Assembly: GCA_026708055.1 (NCBI GenBank)
Contig: JAPOVS010000043.1
Location: 58,628-122,627, forward strand
DNA length: 64,000 bases
DNA from: a bacterium
GTDB lineage: Bacteria > Actinomycetota > Acidimicrobiia > Acidimicrobiales > CATQHL01
Reading direction: 5' to 3'
Shown: one piece after another, positions 62,524 to 64,000 of the stretch
Layout: the number at the start of each line of letters is the position of its first letter
Position numbering within the stretch: the stretch's first letter is position 1
Translations under genes and position numbers: made by a program
Notes under the pieces: generated by a model
Database searches by the model: none
What the model saw: only the letters and a program-made list of their open reading frames with translations
Told to the model about the DNA's origin: nothing

Positions 62524-62961
62524 CTACCTTGAGTCCGCTGCGCGCTCGATGCGCATCAGCAGCGCTGCCGAGGGGGTGACCTTGCCGTTCAGATACGTGC
62601 TGAGCCGTGACGCGCTGGTGCCCACCGATGCCGCGAATTCGGCATTGGTCGTTCCGGCCCGCTCGACGGCGGCTCGGACGCGGGCCACCACAGCGGCCCG
62701 GTCGGCGCGCTCGGCCTCCTTGCGGGCATGCCGGATCGCCGACGCGAAGAGCGTGCTGACGCCGTCGGGGTCGCGGTAGCCGAGGTAGCGCTCGACCCGC
62801 CGGGCCACGGGCCCCCACGGCGACCGCCGGATCTCCGCGAAGATGGGTCGCCAATCGGGGACCAGGCCGCGGTCGATCGCGGTCACCAGCGCCTCGTAGG
62901 GCCAAGTCCCCACGTCGTCGCCTGCCTCTGCGTCGACGTTGCGGAACCGGAGTCCGCTCAT
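62524..62961 (-). CDS. Helix-turn-helix protein paired with AbiEii-like nucleotidyltransferase
   Basis: The 145-residue protein carries an XRE-type HTH in its C-terminal half (AVERAGTTNAEFAASVGTSASRLSTYLNGKVTPSAALLMRIERA). The N-terminal half (YEALVTAIDRGLVPDWRPIFAEIRRSPWGPVARRVERYLGYRD) resembles proteins found next to DUF-type toxins. Its ATG overlaps the stop of the nucleotidyltransferase gene (ATGA). It probably acts as antitoxin and/or autorepressor. Confidence 0.8.
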   Translation of the reverse strand: MSGLRFRNVDAEAGDDVGTWPYEALVTAIDRGLVPDWRPIFAEIRRSPWGPVARRVERYLGYRDPDGVSTLFASAIRHARKEAERADRAAVVARVRAAVERAGTTNAEFAASVGTSASRLSTYLNGKVTPSAALLMRIERAADSR

Positions 62962-63638
62962 GCCGCACCGCTCAACCGCAGAGCCAACGTCTGGCACACC
63001 TCCACCACGTCGGACCAGCGGTGCCACCGCGGTTCGAGGCCCTTGTAGCGGGGCAGTTCGTCGATCACGTCGGTGTCGCGCGGCGACGGCTCGGCGAGCG
63101 CGATCACCAGCGAGGTCAGGACCGACGCCGGATCGTCGGACCGGTCGGCGTAGTAGTCGTCGATGTCTCCGAGCACGCCGACGGCCGCATCCTCGCCGAT
63201 GTGCTCGACGAGCGCGACGACGTCGAGGAAGTCGCGCACCACGTTGCGCTGCACGACCAGGAAGGCCTTGACCCGCAAGGCTTCCGCCTCTGTCGGCACC
63301 ACGACGACGGCGCCGGGGCCGACCGCGGCCTCGACCGTTTCGAGCGGGCGAGTCCGACGCATCTGGCGAAGCCCGGCCTCGATCCCGTCGAGGCTCCCCA
63401 TAATGGTGAACGGCGGCTTCGAGGCGCGGACCGACGTCGCCCACCCCTCAGTCGCTTCCACCGCCTCCAGGACCGCCTCGTACCGGTCTACCAGATCGGC
63501 GAGAACGTGGTCGTGGTCGAGCGAGTCACGATGCCCGGCGTGCAGCGCCGCGGCCGATCCTCCCACCAGGACCGCATCGGGGACGACCGACTGCAGGCGC
63601 GCCGCCGACTCCATCACCCGCCGCAGTCTCGGGCTCAT
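62958..63638 (-). CDS. AbiEii-type nucleotidyltransferase toxin-like protein
   Basis: The protein has the nucleotidyltransferase signature VLVGGSAAALHAGHRDSLDHDHVL (GGS and D-x-D) near the N-terminus, followed by EALRVKAFLVVQRNVVRDFLDVVAL, a lysine and aspartate pattern seen in AbiEii/AbiGii proteins. AbiE toxins inhibit growth by transferring nucleotides, causing abortive phage infection. Start choices are ATG 63638 (used here), GTG 63647 or ATG 63659; the operator palindrome overlaps the last. It is the first gene of the pair with the HTH protein. Confidence 0.8.
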   Translation of the reverse strand: MSPRLRRVMESAARLQSVVPDAVLVGGSAAALHAGHRDSLDHDHVLADLVDRYEAVLEAVEATEGWATSVRASKPPFTIMGSLDGIEAGLRQMRRTRPLETVEAAVGPGAVVVVPTEAEALRVKAFLVVQRNVVRDFLDVVALVEHIGEDAAVGVLGDIDDYYADRSDDPASVLTSLVIALAEPSPRDTDVIDELPRYKGLEPRWHRWSDVVEVCQTLALRLSGAA

Positions 63639-63650
63639 CCCGCTCACGCC

Positions 63651-63670
63651 GCTTATCATAACCGATAAGC
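63651..63670. promoter_or_regulatory. Palindromic operator at the start of the nucleotidyltransferase-HTH pair
   Basis: GCTTAT-CATAACCG-ATAAGC is a perfect palindrome with 6-bp arms, immediately upstream of or overlapping the start region of the minus-strand pair, in an AT-rich patch. A site here would suit autorepression by the partner HTH protein. Confidence 0.6.
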
Positions 63671-64000
63671 AGCAACCGGAGTCGAGGCGATGTGTGGCTC
63701 GTCGACTTCGGTGCGGCTCCCGAGGGCTGTGCAGTTCCAGCTCGCCGTTCCGTCGGATCAGCTCCTCGTAGCGTGGAGTGGGAGGTGGCTGGTGCCGCGT
63801 CGCGGCGGTCGGTAGAGTGGTGGCAATGCAGCATGCGCCGATCGCCCGAGTTCTGCGGTGCCCCGAGGTTGAGCGGGAGGCGCTCGCCGGCGGCACTGGC
63901 AGGGCTGACGTGAACCTGCGGGGGGGGGGGGGTCCTTCGCTGCGTCGTGGTGACGGGTAGGTTCGTGGGCGGGATCAGCCGGCGCCTCGCGGGCCGCCTC
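63671..64000 (+). other. Edge region with a G13 tract and a possible truncated ORF
   Basis: No convincing gene is complete here. A short plus-strand frame from ATG 63826 reads MQHAPIARVLRCPEVER and runs into a tract of 13 G (63920-63932) and then a stop at 63958-63960. One base more or less in the tract would change the frame and could extend the ORF beyond it. Before 63826 I see nothing definable. Confidence 0.4.

Noticed and set aside
1..64000. tRNA or rRNA genes
   Set aside because: No convincing cloverleaf or conserved rRNA stretch was seen by eye; a tRNAscan-type search would be needed to exclude short ones.

Overview
The window is strongly GC-rich, rarely leaves an open stretch without a gene, and uses many GTG/TTG starts and 1-4 nt start/stop overlaps. 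Together with the gene content (IclR, luciferase-like monooxygenase, many short-chain dehydrogenases, CocE/NonD hydrolase, dimethylglycine-dehydrogenase-like enzyme with ETF) this suggests a high-GC actinobacterium, plausibly an Acidimicrobiia-type environmental lineage. That assignment is inference: no rRNA or universal marker gene was recognised in the window.

Layout. 1-4.7 kb: a decayed MFS transporter copy, an unrecognised two-gene cassette whose second protein carries a PD-(D/E)XK-like motif, an IS1380-type transposase remnant, and an intact MFS paralogue. 4.8-13.7 kb: a one-carbon block, with a GFA-family protein, an IclR regulator, a dimethylglycine/sarcosine-dehydrogenase-like flavoprotein with both ETF subunits, and, divergently, formate-tetrahydrofolate ligase and a MetF-like reductase. 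An operator-like palindrome sits in the divergent promoter region. The logic is oxidative N-demethylation, electrons to ETF and methyl carbon to tetrahydrofolate. 13.8-24.5 kb: an orphan ABC ATPase, a flavin monooxygenase, a membrane protein, and a peptide-type ABC importer with one permease pair but three tandem solute-binding lipoproteins. 24.7-30.1 kb: CoA ligase, enoyl-CoA hydratase, hydrolase, small retropepsin-like protein, SDR and AlkD-like protein.

30.1-48.1 kb is a defence island. After a graveyard of gene remnants come, all on the + strand, a HEPN protein, a SNF2-type helicase with a DUF3883-like C-terminus, an AAA/DUF4143 ATPase, an HTH protein, a three-gene cargo ending in a DUF433-DUF5615-type toxin-antitoxin pair, a DUF1156 DNA methylase, an RHH-MazF pair and a Swt1-HEPN/DUF499 ATPase. 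Helicase, methylase and ATPase match the composition of systems described as Hma or ARMADA-like (recalled, not searched). Its unusual features are the toxin-antitoxin modules lodged between the core genes, the cargo bracketed by a direct repeat of the methylase 5' end, four perfectly spaced 23-bp repeats, and a dispersed palindromic repeat read in frame inside the methylase.

48.2-62 kb returns to metabolic and accessory genes (YHYH protein, CocE hydrolase, SDRs, a small repeat protein, class II aldolase, Uma2 nuclease, VOC protein, acyl-CoA dehydrogenase, vWA lipoprotein, IlvD/Edd dehydratase). 62-64 kb holds a DUF4143 remnant, an HTH plus AbiEii-like nucleotidyltransferase pair with a palindromic operator, and a G13 tract. 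A dispersed palindrome (ATTCCGGC N4 GCCGGAAT) recurs throughout, mainly between genes.
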